DNA of 64,000 bases from CBDFNC01 sp965249895 (GTDB lineage: Bacteria; Pseudomonadota; Gammaproteobacteria; Enterobacterales; CBDFNC01). The stretch lies in NCBI GenBank assembly GCA_965249895.1, contig CBDFNC010000001.1, forward strand, positions 1,116,001-1,180,000, read 5' to 3'. Of this stretch, positions 36,052-44,901 are shown in pieces. Both the position numbers and the translations under genes were made by a program. Each line of letters opens with the position of its first letter. Positions within the stretch are counted from its first letter, which is position 1. The notes beneath the pieces were generated by a model that worked only from the letters and a program-made list of their open reading frames with translations, searched no databases and had not been told where the DNA came from.

Positions 36052-36316
36052 GTAATCAACCTTGTTCCAGTGAGTTGCGTTGCTGTTCTTTCCTGTGGCC
36101 CATGTTGCAGTCCCTGCGAGGACGCTCCATGTAGTGTTCAAGAAACTGCGGCATGTAATCGACCTTGTTCCAGTGAGTTGCGTTGCTGTTCTTTCCTGGA
36201 TGCATCCCTGCGGTGTTCAAGAAACTGCGGCATGTAATCGACCTTGTCCCAGTGAGTTGCGTTTCAGCCCTTTCCAGGATGCACTCCCTGCGGTATTCAA
36301 GAAGCTGCGGCATTAT
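36031..36316 (-). repeat. Tandem copies of the cbiQ 5' end
   Basis: The start ATGCCGCAG.TTCTTGAA occurs four times on the minus strand, at 36313, 36233, 36154 and 36051, giving units of 80, 79 and 103 bp. Each unit also repeats CAACTCACTGGAACAAGGT (with small changes) and the GATTAC before the ATG. The first copy directly follows the cbiL-like stop, where the original cbiQ start would be, and opens an 85-codon dead-end frame. Only the last copy continues into CbiQ. Confidence 0.92.
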
Positions 36317-36883
36317 TTAGCCCACCTTGGCTCTGCGTGACGACATCCAGGCGGCCAGGCCGAATAAACCCATGATGTAACCGATACCACCGAGAATATC
36401 GTGAAATGTCTTTTTCTCTTTTAGTGCAATGATCTCTTTGCGCAGAGGTATCACCTGCTGTGCCACTGCTTTCTGGATCAATGTCGCTAATTCCTGGTTG
36501 CTTACCGCACTAGTGGACCCGGACTGAGTTCCTGTAATTTCGGCAGGTAGCGATTCGCCTAATTCATCTCCCGGCAGGGTAAAATTCGCCACATGACCGC
36601 TGCCTAAGTCCGCTTTAAAGCTGTGGCTGGCGATAACCGAGGGTTTGAAAGTAAAAAGTCCCTCTTCTTCTGTCAGGGTTTCTCCTACCTTTTTATCTTC
36701 GACATACACTTCTACCAAGGTTCCAGCAGGCGCCATTTCGCCATTGGAGAATCCGATTTCTCCCTCGATTAACTCCCCATCGCTATAGGCATTGGCTAAC
36801 ACCTTATGAGCCCAGCCCTGTGTGGAGAAAAACGTGCTGCTAAGTAGCAGGCTTAAAACAATAAGCCTTTTTATAAAGGTCAT
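36317..36883 (-). CDS. NikL/CbiL-like cobalt transport accessory protein
   Basis: A 188-residue protein with a signal peptide (LIVLSLLLSSTFFSTQGWA), a beta-rich periplasmic domain beginning with HKVLANAYSDGELIEGEIGFSNG, a helical stretch rich in Lys/Glu, and one C-terminal membrane segment (FHDILGGIGYIMGLFGLAAWMSS). These are the features of NikL-type additional components of nickel/cobalt ECF systems. It overlaps the cbiM stop by four bases. Confidence 0.82.
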   Translation of the reverse strand: MTFIKRLIVLSLLLSSTFFSTQGWAHKVLANAYSDGELIEGEIGFSNGEMAPAGTLVEVYVEDKKVGETLTEEEGLFTFKPSVIASHSFKADLGSGHVANFTLPGDELGESLPAEITGTQSGSTSAVSNQELATLIQKAVAQQVIPLRKEIIALKEKKTFHDILGGIGYIMGLFGLAAWMSSRRAKVG

Positions 36884-37494
36884 GCAATGCCCGCCGTAGT
36901 GTTAAAGAAGTCGGGTTTTACTTTACGCATCAGATACACAGCCGCACCTGTCAGTATGCCTTCTACCAGCATGACCGGAAGGTGAGAGAAAAACACCAGT
37001 TGGCTGGCGGGGATGAATTCCTGTCCGGTAAAGGCCAGAGATATACCAACCAGTAAAGTGGTCAGGGCAATGGACAGGGCGCCGGCGGCAATACCCCAAA
37101 TAGCGGCAGACTTAGGTTTACAGTTTCGAACCCCTGGACCGCACAGGTAATAAACAGCCACCGCAGGTAAGGCGATATTAAAGGTATTTATCCCCAGCAC
37201 CACCAAACCACCGAAGCCGAAAAATACAGCTTGTAACAAGAGGGCAATTAACAAGGCAGGGAAGGCTGCCCATCCTAAGGCCAGGCCAATTAAGCCATTG
37301 AGTATAAGGTGTACGCTGGATGGACCTATGGGTATATGGATCAATGACGCAACAAAAAATGCCGCGCTGAGAACGCCCACTTGCGGTAATCTGTCCAGGT
37401 CAATTTTCTTGAGCCCTAAGGCTACCCCGGCTACGGTCAGGGCGATACCGCCCAGTACCACAGGCGTTGACAGTGCGCCGTCGACAATATGCAT
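36880..37494 (-). CDS. cbiM: Cobalt ECF transporter S component CbiM
   Basis: A 204-residue membrane protein. The ATG at 37494 gives MHIVDGALSTPVVL; the free N-terminal Met and His2 of CbiM coordinate the metal, so this start rather than 37533 is required. GPSSVHLILNGLIGLALG and FGFGGLVVLGINTFNIALP hold further conserved metal-site and membrane residues. It binds Co2+ at the outer face of the membrane and works with CbiQ and CbiO. Confidence 0.93.
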   Translation of the reverse strand: MHIVDGALSTPVVLGGIALTVAGVALGLKKIDLDRLPQVGVLSAAFFVASLIHIPIGPSSVHLILNGLIGLALGWAAFPALLIALLLQAVFFGFGGLVVLGINTFNIALPAVAVYYLCGPGVRNCKPKSAAIWGIAAGALSIALTTLLVGISLAFTGQEFIPASQLVFFSHLPVMLVEGILTGAAVYLMRKVKPDFFNTTAGIA

Positions 37495-37559
37495 ATTCGT
37501 TCCCTGATAAAAAAGAAACGACAGGCCAGACAACCTGCAGTTTCGGTTACTGCTATTGT

Positions 37560-38360
37560 TTATTTAATTTCACGGGCGTGGACCCAAATTACCGCATCCT
37601 GGGACAACTCCTTGCCCTTATATTCTTTGGCCGGACCTGATCCTAGCGCGGCGAAACCCCAGTAGCCTGCTTTTGGAATGCCAAATACAAAAGTACCGTT
37701 GGCATCGGTGCGTAACTGCTGCGAGGTATACACATCGAAAGGTGGCGCTACATGGGCCTGCTCTGCGAATTTATTCGCCGCCATATCCGGGGCATAATTC
37801 ATAAACTCCACTTCAATTTCTGCACCGGCCACGGGTTTGCCGTTGGCTTTTACTACACCCACAAATGTCCCGCCTGGAAATAAAGCGTAAGGCGGTGTAA
37901 GTGGCACAATTTCCGTGGCTAGACCTATCTCACTATCCCAGTCGGTGGGTAGGCTGCCAAGGTTGACAATTTGTTTGGTAAGTTGCTGAATATATATGTC
38001 TTCTGACTTCTCATAATAAGGCGCAGGGGTCAGGGCTAAAATATAGTCACCCATACTACGCAACTTAATTTGAGCCTCATAGGCTTTACCTGTATTTTCT
38101 GCGCTAGTCCAGGTAATTTCTTTAAGGCTGGCAGTCAGATCTTTTTCTTTACCTTTGTGCACCAGGAGCAGTTGCTCAGGTTGGGGCATCTCCATCACAT
38201 GACCACTTGAAGCCGGATGAGTAAAGGGCATTTTAAAGGTGACTTTGCCGCCACGTTCGAACATAGATTCCGGGTTGTGAATAAGTTGAAAGTGGGCGCT
38301 CGCAGAAAAGCTGGCTGCCAACAAAGCTGTTGCAGCAGTCCTAGTCCATAGACGTTTCAA
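37560..38360 (-). CDS. NikK-like DUF4198 periplasmic metal-binding protein
   Basis: A 266-residue protein with a signal peptide (TAATALLAASFSASA) directly followed by HFQLIHNPESMFERGG, the mature N-terminal His of NikK proteins. A beta-sandwich with FPGGTFVGVVKANGKPVAGAEIEVEF and a C-terminal GYWGFAALG follow. NikK proteins are found only with NikM/CbiM transporters and probably deliver metal to them. The TTG start at 38360 has AGGAG seven bases upstream. It is the first gene of the riboswitch-controlled operon. Confidence 0.82.
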   Translation of the reverse strand: MKRLWTRTAATALLAASFSASAHFQLIHNPESMFERGGKVTFKMPFTHPASSGHVMEMPQPEQLLLVHKGKEKDLTASLKEITWTSAENTGKAYEAQIKLRSMGDYILALTPAPYYEKSEDIYIQQLTKQIVNLGSLPTDWDSEIGLATEIVPLTPPYALFPGGTFVGVVKANGKPVAGAEIEVEFMNYAPDMAANKFAEQAHVAPPFDVYTSQQLRTDANGTFVFGIPKAGYWGFAALGSGPAKEYKGKELSQDAVIWVHAREIK

Positions 38361-38446
38361 GGTTTAACTCCTGATGAATTATTGCATCAGGGAGGGCATC
38401 GGAGTGGGGACTCCCTAGCATTGCCCTCCGCAATACCAGTTTAGAA

Positions 38447-38622
38447 TGTTGCTTGAGGCCGGTATCCGGGCTGACGAGTCGGCAGAACCTGTCTTTATCG
38501 CCTTCCCACACTAATTGTGCAGTGGCTTATGATAGAGATTCACTCGCTTACCGTTGCGGGGGCAGCGTCGGCATAACATCCAAACAGAGTGCGCACCGTA
38601 CTTCCCGATTAAAACCAGAGCA
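38447..38622 (-). ncRNA. Cobalamin riboswitch
   Basis: Minus-strand sequence shows the conserved blocks of the cobalamin aptamer in order: GGGAA near the 5' end, GCCCCCGCAACGGTAAGC, the B12 box as AAGCCACTG, GTGGGAAGGC, and GTCAGCCCGGATACCGGCC. It lies 90 bases before the NikK-like gene. Downstream, a stem GGAGGGCA/TGCCCTCC and a stem CTGATG/CATCAG directly beside the AGGAG ribosome site form a likely translational expression platform. B12 should therefore repress the whole cobalt-uptake operon. Confidence 0.95.
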
Positions 38623-38753
38623 AAATAGCCGCTGGTTACCTAAAGCTGGGGTATTATTAATCAAACTTATTTGCAGTCAAGGGAATAAATTTCATCTAGG
38701 GTATTATTTTCTCTCAACTTTGTTGGTGTAAGTATTGCTCGCCCTTTGGTTCC

Positions 38754-39617
38754 CTAGGAAAAAATGGCTCGAAACTGCTTGGGCGTCATTTGCTTACAAC
38801 ATTTAAAATGGCGATTAAAATTTGATAGGTTGTTAAATCCTACCTGCTCGGAGATAAGTGAAATCGGACTCTTACTATTTACCAGCAGCTCACAGGCTTT
38901 ACCAATTCGGTACTGTTTAAGGTGGCTAGCAAAACTGTCACCAAAATGCCGCTCAAATAAACGATATACGCTGCTTTTACTCATATGCAAAAGTTCACCC
39001 ATATCCTCTACCTGTATTGGCTTGTGATAATTGTTTTCCAGGTATCGACTCGCTTTTTCAACCGTTTTAAGTTCTTTCGGGTTGTCTTCCAGCGGACTTA
39101 AGGTAAATGCGGTCAGTGGCTTTTGCTGTGGGGATTCCGTTAAAACACAAAGTACTTCTACGAACTTGATCAGCTGCTGCATAGGACTCATAGTTTCAAA
39201 CTCTGATAGAAGTTGGAAAACAGTTTCTGCGGTTTCGGGCGAAAATAGGATCCCCTGGCCTGATTTACTGAGTAAGGTGTTTAGTCCTTGTAATTCATCT
39301 GTAGAATCAATCAGCTTGGTTATCCATTCGTGGCTGAACCACATAACGTATGCATCATTATGCTTCGCGCCGTTGATTAACCTGCTGGTGGTCGTTGTAT
39401 GGGGTAATCTTGGTCCATACATGGCTAACGTGTTGTGCTTAAAAGGCCCGATGTAATCGCCAGCAAATAGTTGTCCCTCGCTATCCCTCAGAAGCACAAC
39501 TTCATACTCAAGATGGTAGTGCCATTCAAATCGGATATTGCAGGGCTTACAGGCGAAATGTTGAACGCGCCAGGTAAAGTCCCGATCATGACTGACCTTC
39601 TCAATATAGGGTTTCAT
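38754..39617 (-). CDS. AraC family transcriptional regulator
   Basis: A 287-residue regulator with an N-terminal cupin-like sensing region (FEWHYHLEYEVVLLRDSEGQLFAGDYIGPF) and two C-terminal helix-turn-helix units (IQVEDMGELLHMSKSSVYRLFERHFG and ISLISEQVGFNNLSNFNRHFKCCKQMTPKQFR). It is divergent from the MFS gene at 39788, with a 170-base shared promoter region, and probably controls that gene. The effector, likely a sugar, is unknown. Confidence 0.88.
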   Translation of the reverse strand: MKPYIEKVSHDRDFTWRVQHFACKPCNIRFEWHYHLEYEVVLLRDSEGQLFAGDYIGPFKHNTLAMYGPRLPHTTTTSRLINGAKHNDAYVMWFSHEWITKLIDSTDELQGLNTLLSKSGQGILFSPETAETVFQLLSEFETMSPMQQLIKFVEVLCVLTESPQQKPLTAFTLSPLEDNPKELKTVEKASRYLENNYHKPIQVEDMGELLHMSKSSVYRLFERHFGDSFASHLKQYRIGKACELLVNSKSPISLISEQVGFNNLSNFNRHFKCCKQMTPKQFRAIFS

Positions 39618-39787
39618 ATCTGCCTTTATTGTATGTGAGTGTCATCAATTGATTTTCATACGAACGAAATGTATCACTATTTGAGTTTTTCTTATCACAA
39701 AACATTTCGAACAGCAGTAAATTGGTGGAGCTTATCTAGGGCAGGGTTGCGCTAGAGTTGTTAACTTTTTGGTATGGCTGGCTCATT

Positions 39788-41017
39788 ATGACGGTAACAA
39801 AACAACAAATAATATTTTTACTCTCTACTCTGTACAGTGGTCTTAGCACTGCGTTTATTTTTCCCCTTGTGAGCTTGTACCTGATTGATGAAATAGGCGT
39901 CCCCCCCATCAAATTGGGTATTTTTCTCGCTGCTATGGTGATTAGTGGTGTCTATGCATCATTGCTGATTGGTAAGAAGTCGGATCAGGGAGCGAACCGC
40001 AAGCAAATCGTGGTAGTGGCGCAGGTATGTTTTTTTATTGCAGTTTCCATTATGGCATTTACCCGGGACTTTTATATCTCCTTAGTCGCTGCAATATTTT
40101 TCTTAAGTGTCAGTAGCTCTTCACTACCCCAGCTGTTTACCATGGGGCGAATATATGCGGATAAACACTTGGCGGACAGAAGTGTTATTTTTCTGTCTAT
40201 GATGCGTGCGGCGATTGCTGTGGCTTGGGTGATAGGTCCTCCGGTTGCTTTTCTGCTGAAAGATAGTCTTGGTTTTACCCTTACTTTCATGGTGTCTGGC
40301 GGCTTCGCTTTGACGCTACTTGTGCTGGTTTTGTTTCTTCCTGTGGAGCCGGAGATTAAGGACAACGAACTCAAGCCGGACGGACAAGCCTGGTTCAAAG
40401 TTTCCGGTGTTGCACTCTTTTTGTTCAGCATCTTAGCCATGTATACGGCGAATAATATGTATATAACGTCAATTCCCTTATATATCACTAAGGAGTTATT
40501 GTTAGGCTCTCAGTGGGCTGGATATTTAATGGGTACAGCAGCACTAATAGAAATCCCCATTATGTTGCTAGCCGGCCTGCTGGCGCCTAAATTTGGTTCG
40601 AAGCGATTGCTTGTTATAGGGGTTATCAGTGGCATCGCTTTCTATGTCGGCCTGTTGATGGCTGACAATATTTGGCAATTGTTCGCTTTACAAGTCTTTA
40701 ACGGCCTGTTTATCGGTATAACTGGTAGCTTAGGCATCATTTTTATTCAGAACCTGATGAGTAAACAAATGGGGTTGGCTACAACCCTATTTAACAATGC
40801 TATGCAGCTAAGTATGCTACTTGGTGGTTTGGCTATTGGTGTAGTGGCCCAGTACTTTAGCTATTACGCAATTTTCATTGGTAGCCTGATCTGCAGTCTA
40901 ATAGCGTTGTGCTTTATTCTCTTGGTTAACTCAACAAACAGATCGAAACTTCTTAATCCTCTACAGGCTGACAAACCATTAGCGGCAAAAGTAGGGTCTG
41001 AAACCGCTAATATTTAG
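39788..41017 (+). CDS. MFS transporter, sugar-efflux (SetA) like
   Basis: A 409-residue, 12-helix permease. FPLVSLYLIDEIGVPPIKLGIFLAAMVISGVYASLLIGKKSDQGANRK matches the first third of the SET sugar-efflux family, including the loop GKKSDQ..RK that corresponds to MFS motif A. It is divergent from an AraC-type regulator with a sugar-sensing type of cupin domain. ATG 39788 is used; TTG 39758 in frame would add ten residues and neither has a good RBS. Confidence 0.8.
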   Translation: MTVTKQQIIFLLSTLYSGLSTAFIFPLVSLYLIDEIGVPPIKLGIFLAAMVISGVYASLLIGKKSDQGANRKQIVVVAQVCFFIAVSIMAFTRDFYISLVAAIFFLSVSSSSLPQLFTMGRIYADKHLADRSVIFLSMMRAAIAVAWVIGPPVAFLLKDSLGFTLTFMVSGGFALTLLVLVLFLPVEPEIKDNELKPDGQAWFKVSGVALFLFSILAMYTANNMYITSIPLYITKELLLGSQWAGYLMGTAALIEIPIMLLAGLLAPKFGSKRLLVIGVISGIAFYVGLLMADNIWQLFALQVFNGLFIGITGSLGIIFIQNLMSKQMGLATTLFNNAMQLSMLLGGLAIGVVAQYFSYYAIFIGSLICSLIALCFILLVNSTNRSKLLNPLQADKPLAAKVGSETANI

Positions 41018-41082
41018 CAACGGCTTAAGCCGTATCGAAGTAAATTTAAGGTATAGGACTTTATTTGGCCGACATACTGAAG

Positions 41083-41119
41083 ACTTTGCCTTTTAAGATT
41101 TTGGTTTAAAAGGCAAAGT
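41083..41119. terminator. Bidirectional terminator hairpin
   Basis: A 14-base stem (ACTTTGCCTTTTAA/TTAAAAGGCAAAGT, nine-base loop) lies between the convergent MFS and cobN genes. It is positioned to end both transcripts. Confidence 0.75.
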
Positions 41120-41129
41120 TTGCAATGAA

Positions 41130-44100
41130 TTATTGCTGGTCAGTTTGCTCTAATCCCTCGTCCAGCTGCAAAATCAAAGATTCCACTTTGCTCCTGTAAT
41201 CACCTGGCTCTTGCCATAATTCTCTTTGCATGGCTTCTAACAAACGCTCTGACATTTCTCTTAACGCATCCGGGTTATTTTGCTGGAGAAACTCCTGGTT
41301 TTGCGGATCCAGTAGCAGGGCGTCGGTCACCATTTCATATTGATAATCGGAAACCTGATCTGTCGTGGCGTCATAAGCAAACAGATAATCCACGCTGGCG
41401 GCCATTTCAAATGCACCTTTGTATCCGTGCGCTTGCATGGCTTGGATCCATTTAGGGTTCACGACACGAGAGCGGATCACCCGGGATAACTCCTGATTTA
41501 AGGTGCGGGTCTTAGGCGCGCTGGGGTTGGAGTGATCGTTCAGGTAGATTTCCGGCTGCTGGCCAGAAATTACCCTAACGGCGTTAGCCATACCGCCCTG
41601 GAACTGGTAATAATCATCGGAGTCCAGGATATCGTGCTCCCGGTTATCCTGATTCTGCACTACGGCTTCCAGTTCGCCGAGCCTGTCCTGAAAACTGTCA
41701 AACGCTTCTGTGCCGTCATCTTGTTTGCCATAGGCGTACCCGCCCCAGTTGATATAAGCAACGGCGAGGTCGTCTTTTGTGTCCCAGCAGCGTTCGTCGA
41801 TTAACCCCTGTAAACCAGCGCCATAAGCGCCTGGTTTAGAGCCAAATACTCGCCATCTGGCCTGTTGCCGGGCTTGCTTTTCATCAACACCTTGCGCAAG
41901 CAGCTTGTCAATTTGTTTGTCGATGTTTGATTTGATGGTATTCAGTTGTCCTGGGTCGTCGTAATCTGCCAAGGCTTGTATGGCCAAATCATACAGATGA
42001 ACCACGTTAGGGAAGGCATCGCGGAAAAATCCGGATATACGTAAAGTGACATCCACCCTGGGTCTGCCAAGCAGAAAGCCGGAAACGACTTCTATATTGG
42101 TAACCCGGTTCGAGCCGGCCGCCCAGATTGGTTTCACCCCCATCAAGGCGAATGCCTGAGCAATATCGTCGCCACCTGTGCGCATGGTAGCGGTTCCCCA
42201 GACACTTAAGCCTAGGCTTTTCGGGTAGTCTCCGTGTTCCTGCATATGGGTCAGGAGCAGTTGTTCGGCAGAGGCCTGGCCCAGCTCCCAGGCGGCTGGA
42301 GTCGGTATGGAACGACTGTCCACGGAATAAAAATTTCGTCCCGTCGGTAACACATCCAACCGACCTCGGGTCGGCGCGCCACTGGGACCTGGAGGAACAA
42401 AACCAGCATTTAAGGCGTTTAAGAACTGATTTAACTCATTTTGCGCACTGAACTCCAGAGCAGGGCTTATACTGCGCTCAAGGTGAGCAAGCAGTTTCTG
42501 GGTGTTAGGTAGATCATTGGCTGGTGTGTTTTGCGCTACCAGCGCTAAGGCCAACAGCTCCAGTCTTTCTCTGGTATCTGCCAGGGTTCGCCAGGAAGCG
42601 TTGCTTAGGTTAGACAGTTGCCGGGGTTTAAATTCATGGCATGGCGCTGCAGCGTCGAAGCTGAGGGGATCAAAATCCAGACCGAGATCTGTTGCCAGAG
42701 CGTGTAGTATCCCTGCATCTTCGTCCCTGTCGCCCCTGGGTAAACGGATCAAGGCGACCAGGGTTTCATAATATTTATCGTCTTTGTCTAACTGGCCAAA
42801 AATATGTAAACCGTTACGTATCTGCGCTTCTTTTAATTCACACAGGTAAGCATCTAACTCGTTTAAAACGGCGTCTTCATTTTCACAAGGCTTTAGCTCC
42901 TGCTTGAGGCTCGAGCTTTCTACCAACTTCAGAATTTTATCCCTGAGGAAGGTTTCCCTGCGAGTATCCAGTCCCATGGCCTGATAATACTCATCCACCA
43001 GGTTTTCCAGCTCGGTGAGCACCCCATAAGATTCAGCCCGTGCCATGGGAGGCATCAGGTGATCCAGCACCACGGCCTGGGCGCGTCGTTTGGCCTGGGC
43101 GCCTTCGCCGGGATCATTGACGATAAAAGGGTAGAGATGCGGCACCGGTCCAAGTGTGATTTCCGGCCAGCAGTTTTGGCTTAAGGCTACGCCTTTGCCG
43201 GGTAACCATTCCAGGTTGCCGTGTTTGCCAATATGGGCGATGGCGTCCAGTTTATATTCAAACTTAAGCCAAAAATAGAATGCCAGATAGGAGTGAGGGG
43301 GAACCAGATCCGGGTCGTGATAGTTAGCGGCCACATCCAGGTTGTAACCTCGTGCTGGCTGGATGCCGACAAAGGTGTTACCTAATGTCAGGCCCGCTAC
43401 CATGATCCGTTCCTGGCGCACTTTAGGATCCTTTTCCGGCTCTCCCCAGCGTTCCAGCACCGCTTGTTGGTTCTGTGCCGGCAGACTGGAAAAATACTCT
43501 TTATATGCTTCCAAGCTGATGCTTTGATTACAATGCCTGGTATGTAGCCAGTCCAGGTCATTGGTGACACCTGATAACAACTCTTGGACCAATGTCGTTC
43601 CATCGGTGGGGATGTTGTCCACCGGGTAACCTGCTTGCGCCATGGCTGTTAGGATATTAATGGTGCTTTGTGGGGTATCCAGACCGACGCCATTACCAAT
43701 GCGGCCATCACGGGTGGGGTAGTTGGCGAGGATCAGTACAACGCGTTTATCGGTATTGTTTTTCTCCCCCAAACAGGCCCAGGCTTTGGCCAGCTCTGCA
43801 ACAAATAAAGCGCGATCGGGTACCAACTTATATCCGACAATATCCAGCTGGCAACAGTCACTATAACGGATCAAATCTTTGAAACTGATGGCGCGGCTGA
43901 TGATCCTGCCATCCATTTCCGGCAGGGCGATATTCATGGCAATATCTGAGGCCCTTAATCCCTGCGGGTGGCTTAACCAGTCTTCGATACTATTACCCGC
44001 CATTATCACCTGTAAGATAGCGATATTGCTTCGAAACCAGTCTTGACTCTGCGTGGGAGACGAGCTCAGATGAGCATTACCTGTACTGCCGAGAGAAAAA

Positions 44101-44900
44101 CCTGTGGTATTCAGTAACACTCTGGCCCGACTTTTCTCCAGCAGATCATTTAAGATGGTAAGATTTTCTGCTTCTTTTAAAGAGGTAACAGCGACCGGTA
44201 ACGGATTTAGCCCAGCCTGTGCTATTAGCTCAATAAAATCGTCAAAAGCCTGGGTATTACCGCTTTGTAAGTGGCTGCGATAAAACACCAGGGCGACTAC
44301 AGGCTGCTCGGGTATCCAGCAAGCCTGCCACTCTTTCAGGCTCACATCTGCTATGTGCGGATGATAGATAAGGGCTCTGGGTAGGGGTTTGGGTGGCTGG
44401 TAATCTGCTGCTTGTTGAAAAAACTGATGGCGCAGATAAGCGAAGCAGTTGGTAATATTGGCTTTACCCCCTTCCCGCAAATAACGCCAGATTTTAACAC
44501 TCACCTCTCTTTTACAACTACTGGCAGCAAACAGGCTTTCATCGGGTTGATCGTCACCCGGAACCACGACCAGCTGGAAGCCGTGGCTAAGGCTGAGTTC
44601 CTGCAGCCGCCTTAACCCATAGCTCCAATATGCCTCACCACCTAATAATGAAACCACCACCAATTTGCTTTGTTCCAGCACCTTGTGAGCATAGAGATCA
44701 AAAGCGGCGGGTTTGTTAAGGTGGATAAGGTTGGCCAGGCGCAGCGAGGGAAGTCCCGGGTGCTGCTCCGCTTGCTGGGCGAGGGCGCCCAGCAGCGCAT
44801 CCTGGGCGCAGAGGATAACCATGTCCGCCGGAGTTTGCTCGAGGTCAATAATACCCTCTTCGTCACTAAAACCGCCGGGTTTTGCTGCCAGTAAGTGCAT
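41130..44900 (-). CDS. cobN: Cobaltochelatase subunit CobN
   Basis: A 1256-residue protein, normal length for CobN, the large subunit of the ATP-dependent cobaltochelatase and homologue of BchH/ChlH. HIGKHGNLEWLPGKG, GYNLDVAANYHDPDLVPPHSYLAFYFWL, and FLLGRPRVDVTLRISGFFRDAFPN are family blocks. ATG 44900 follows the cobW stop by one base and is preferred to 44960. It inserts Co2+ into hydrogenobyrinic acid a,c-diamide with CobS and CobT, neither of which is in this window; a ChlI/ChlD-like pair may serve instead. Confidence 0.95.
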   Translation of the reverse strand: MHLLAAKPGGFSDEEGIIDLEQTPADMVILCAQDALLGALAQQAEQHPGLPSLRLANLIHLNKPAAFDLYAHKVLEQSKLVVVSLLGGEAYWSYGLRRLQELSLSHGFQLVVVPGDDQPDESLFAASSCKREVSVKIWRYLREGGKANITNCFAYLRHQFFQQAADYQPPKPLPRALIYHPHIADVSLKEWQACWIPEQPVVALVFYRSHLQSGNTQAFDDFIELIAQAGLNPLPVAVTSLKEAENLTILNDLLEKSRARVLLNTTGFSLGSTGNAHLSSSPTQSQDWFRSNIAILQVIMAGNSIEDWLSHPQGLRASDIAMNIALPEMDGRIISRAISFKDLIRYSDCCQLDIVGYKLVPDRALFVAELAKAWACLGEKNNTDKRVVLILANYPTRDGRIGNGVGLDTPQSTINILTAMAQAGYPVDNIPTDGTTLVQELLSGVTNDLDWLHTRHCNQSISLEAYKEYFSSLPAQNQQAVLERWGEPEKDPKVRQERIMVAGLTLGNTFVGIQPARGYNLDVAANYHDPDLVPPHSYLAFYFWLKFEYKLDAIAHIGKHGNLEWLPGKGVALSQNCWPEITLGPVPHLYPFIVNDPGEGAQAKRRAQAVVLDHLMPPMARAESYGVLTELENLVDEYYQAMGLDTRRETFLRDKILKLVESSSLKQELKPCENEDAVLNELDAYLCELKEAQIRNGLHIFGQLDKDDKYYETLVALIRLPRGDRDEDAGILHALATDLGLDFDPLSFDAAAPCHEFKPRQLSNLSNASWRTLADTRERLELLALALVAQNTPANDLPNTQKLLAHLERSISPALEFSAQNELNQFLNALNAGFVPPGPSGAPTRGRLDVLPTGRNFYSVDSRSIPTPAAWELGQASAEQLLLTHMQEHGDYPKSLGLSVWGTATMRTGGDDIAQAFALMGVKPIWAAGSNRVTNIEVVSGFLLGRPRVDVTLRISGFFRDAFPNVVHLYDLAIQALADYDDPGQLNTIKSNIDKQIDKLLAQGVDEKQARQQARWRVFGSKPGAYGAGLQGLIDERCWDTKDDLAVAYINWGGYAYGKQDDGTEAFDSFQDRLGELEAVVQNQDNREHDILDSDDYYQFQGGMANAVRVISGQQPEIYLNDHSNPSAPKTRTLNQELSRVIRSRVVNPKWIQAMQAHGYKGAFEMAASVDYLFAYDATTDQVSDYQYEMVTDALLLDPQNQEFLQQNNPDALREMSERLLEAMQRELWQEPGDYRSKVESLILQLDEGLEQTDQQ

Positions 44901-44901
44901 C

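Noticed and set aside
36056..36313. Independent 85-residue gene between the cbiL-like gene and cbiQ
   Set aside because: It is made of three copies of the cbiQ start region and its frame has no protein-like character beyond them.
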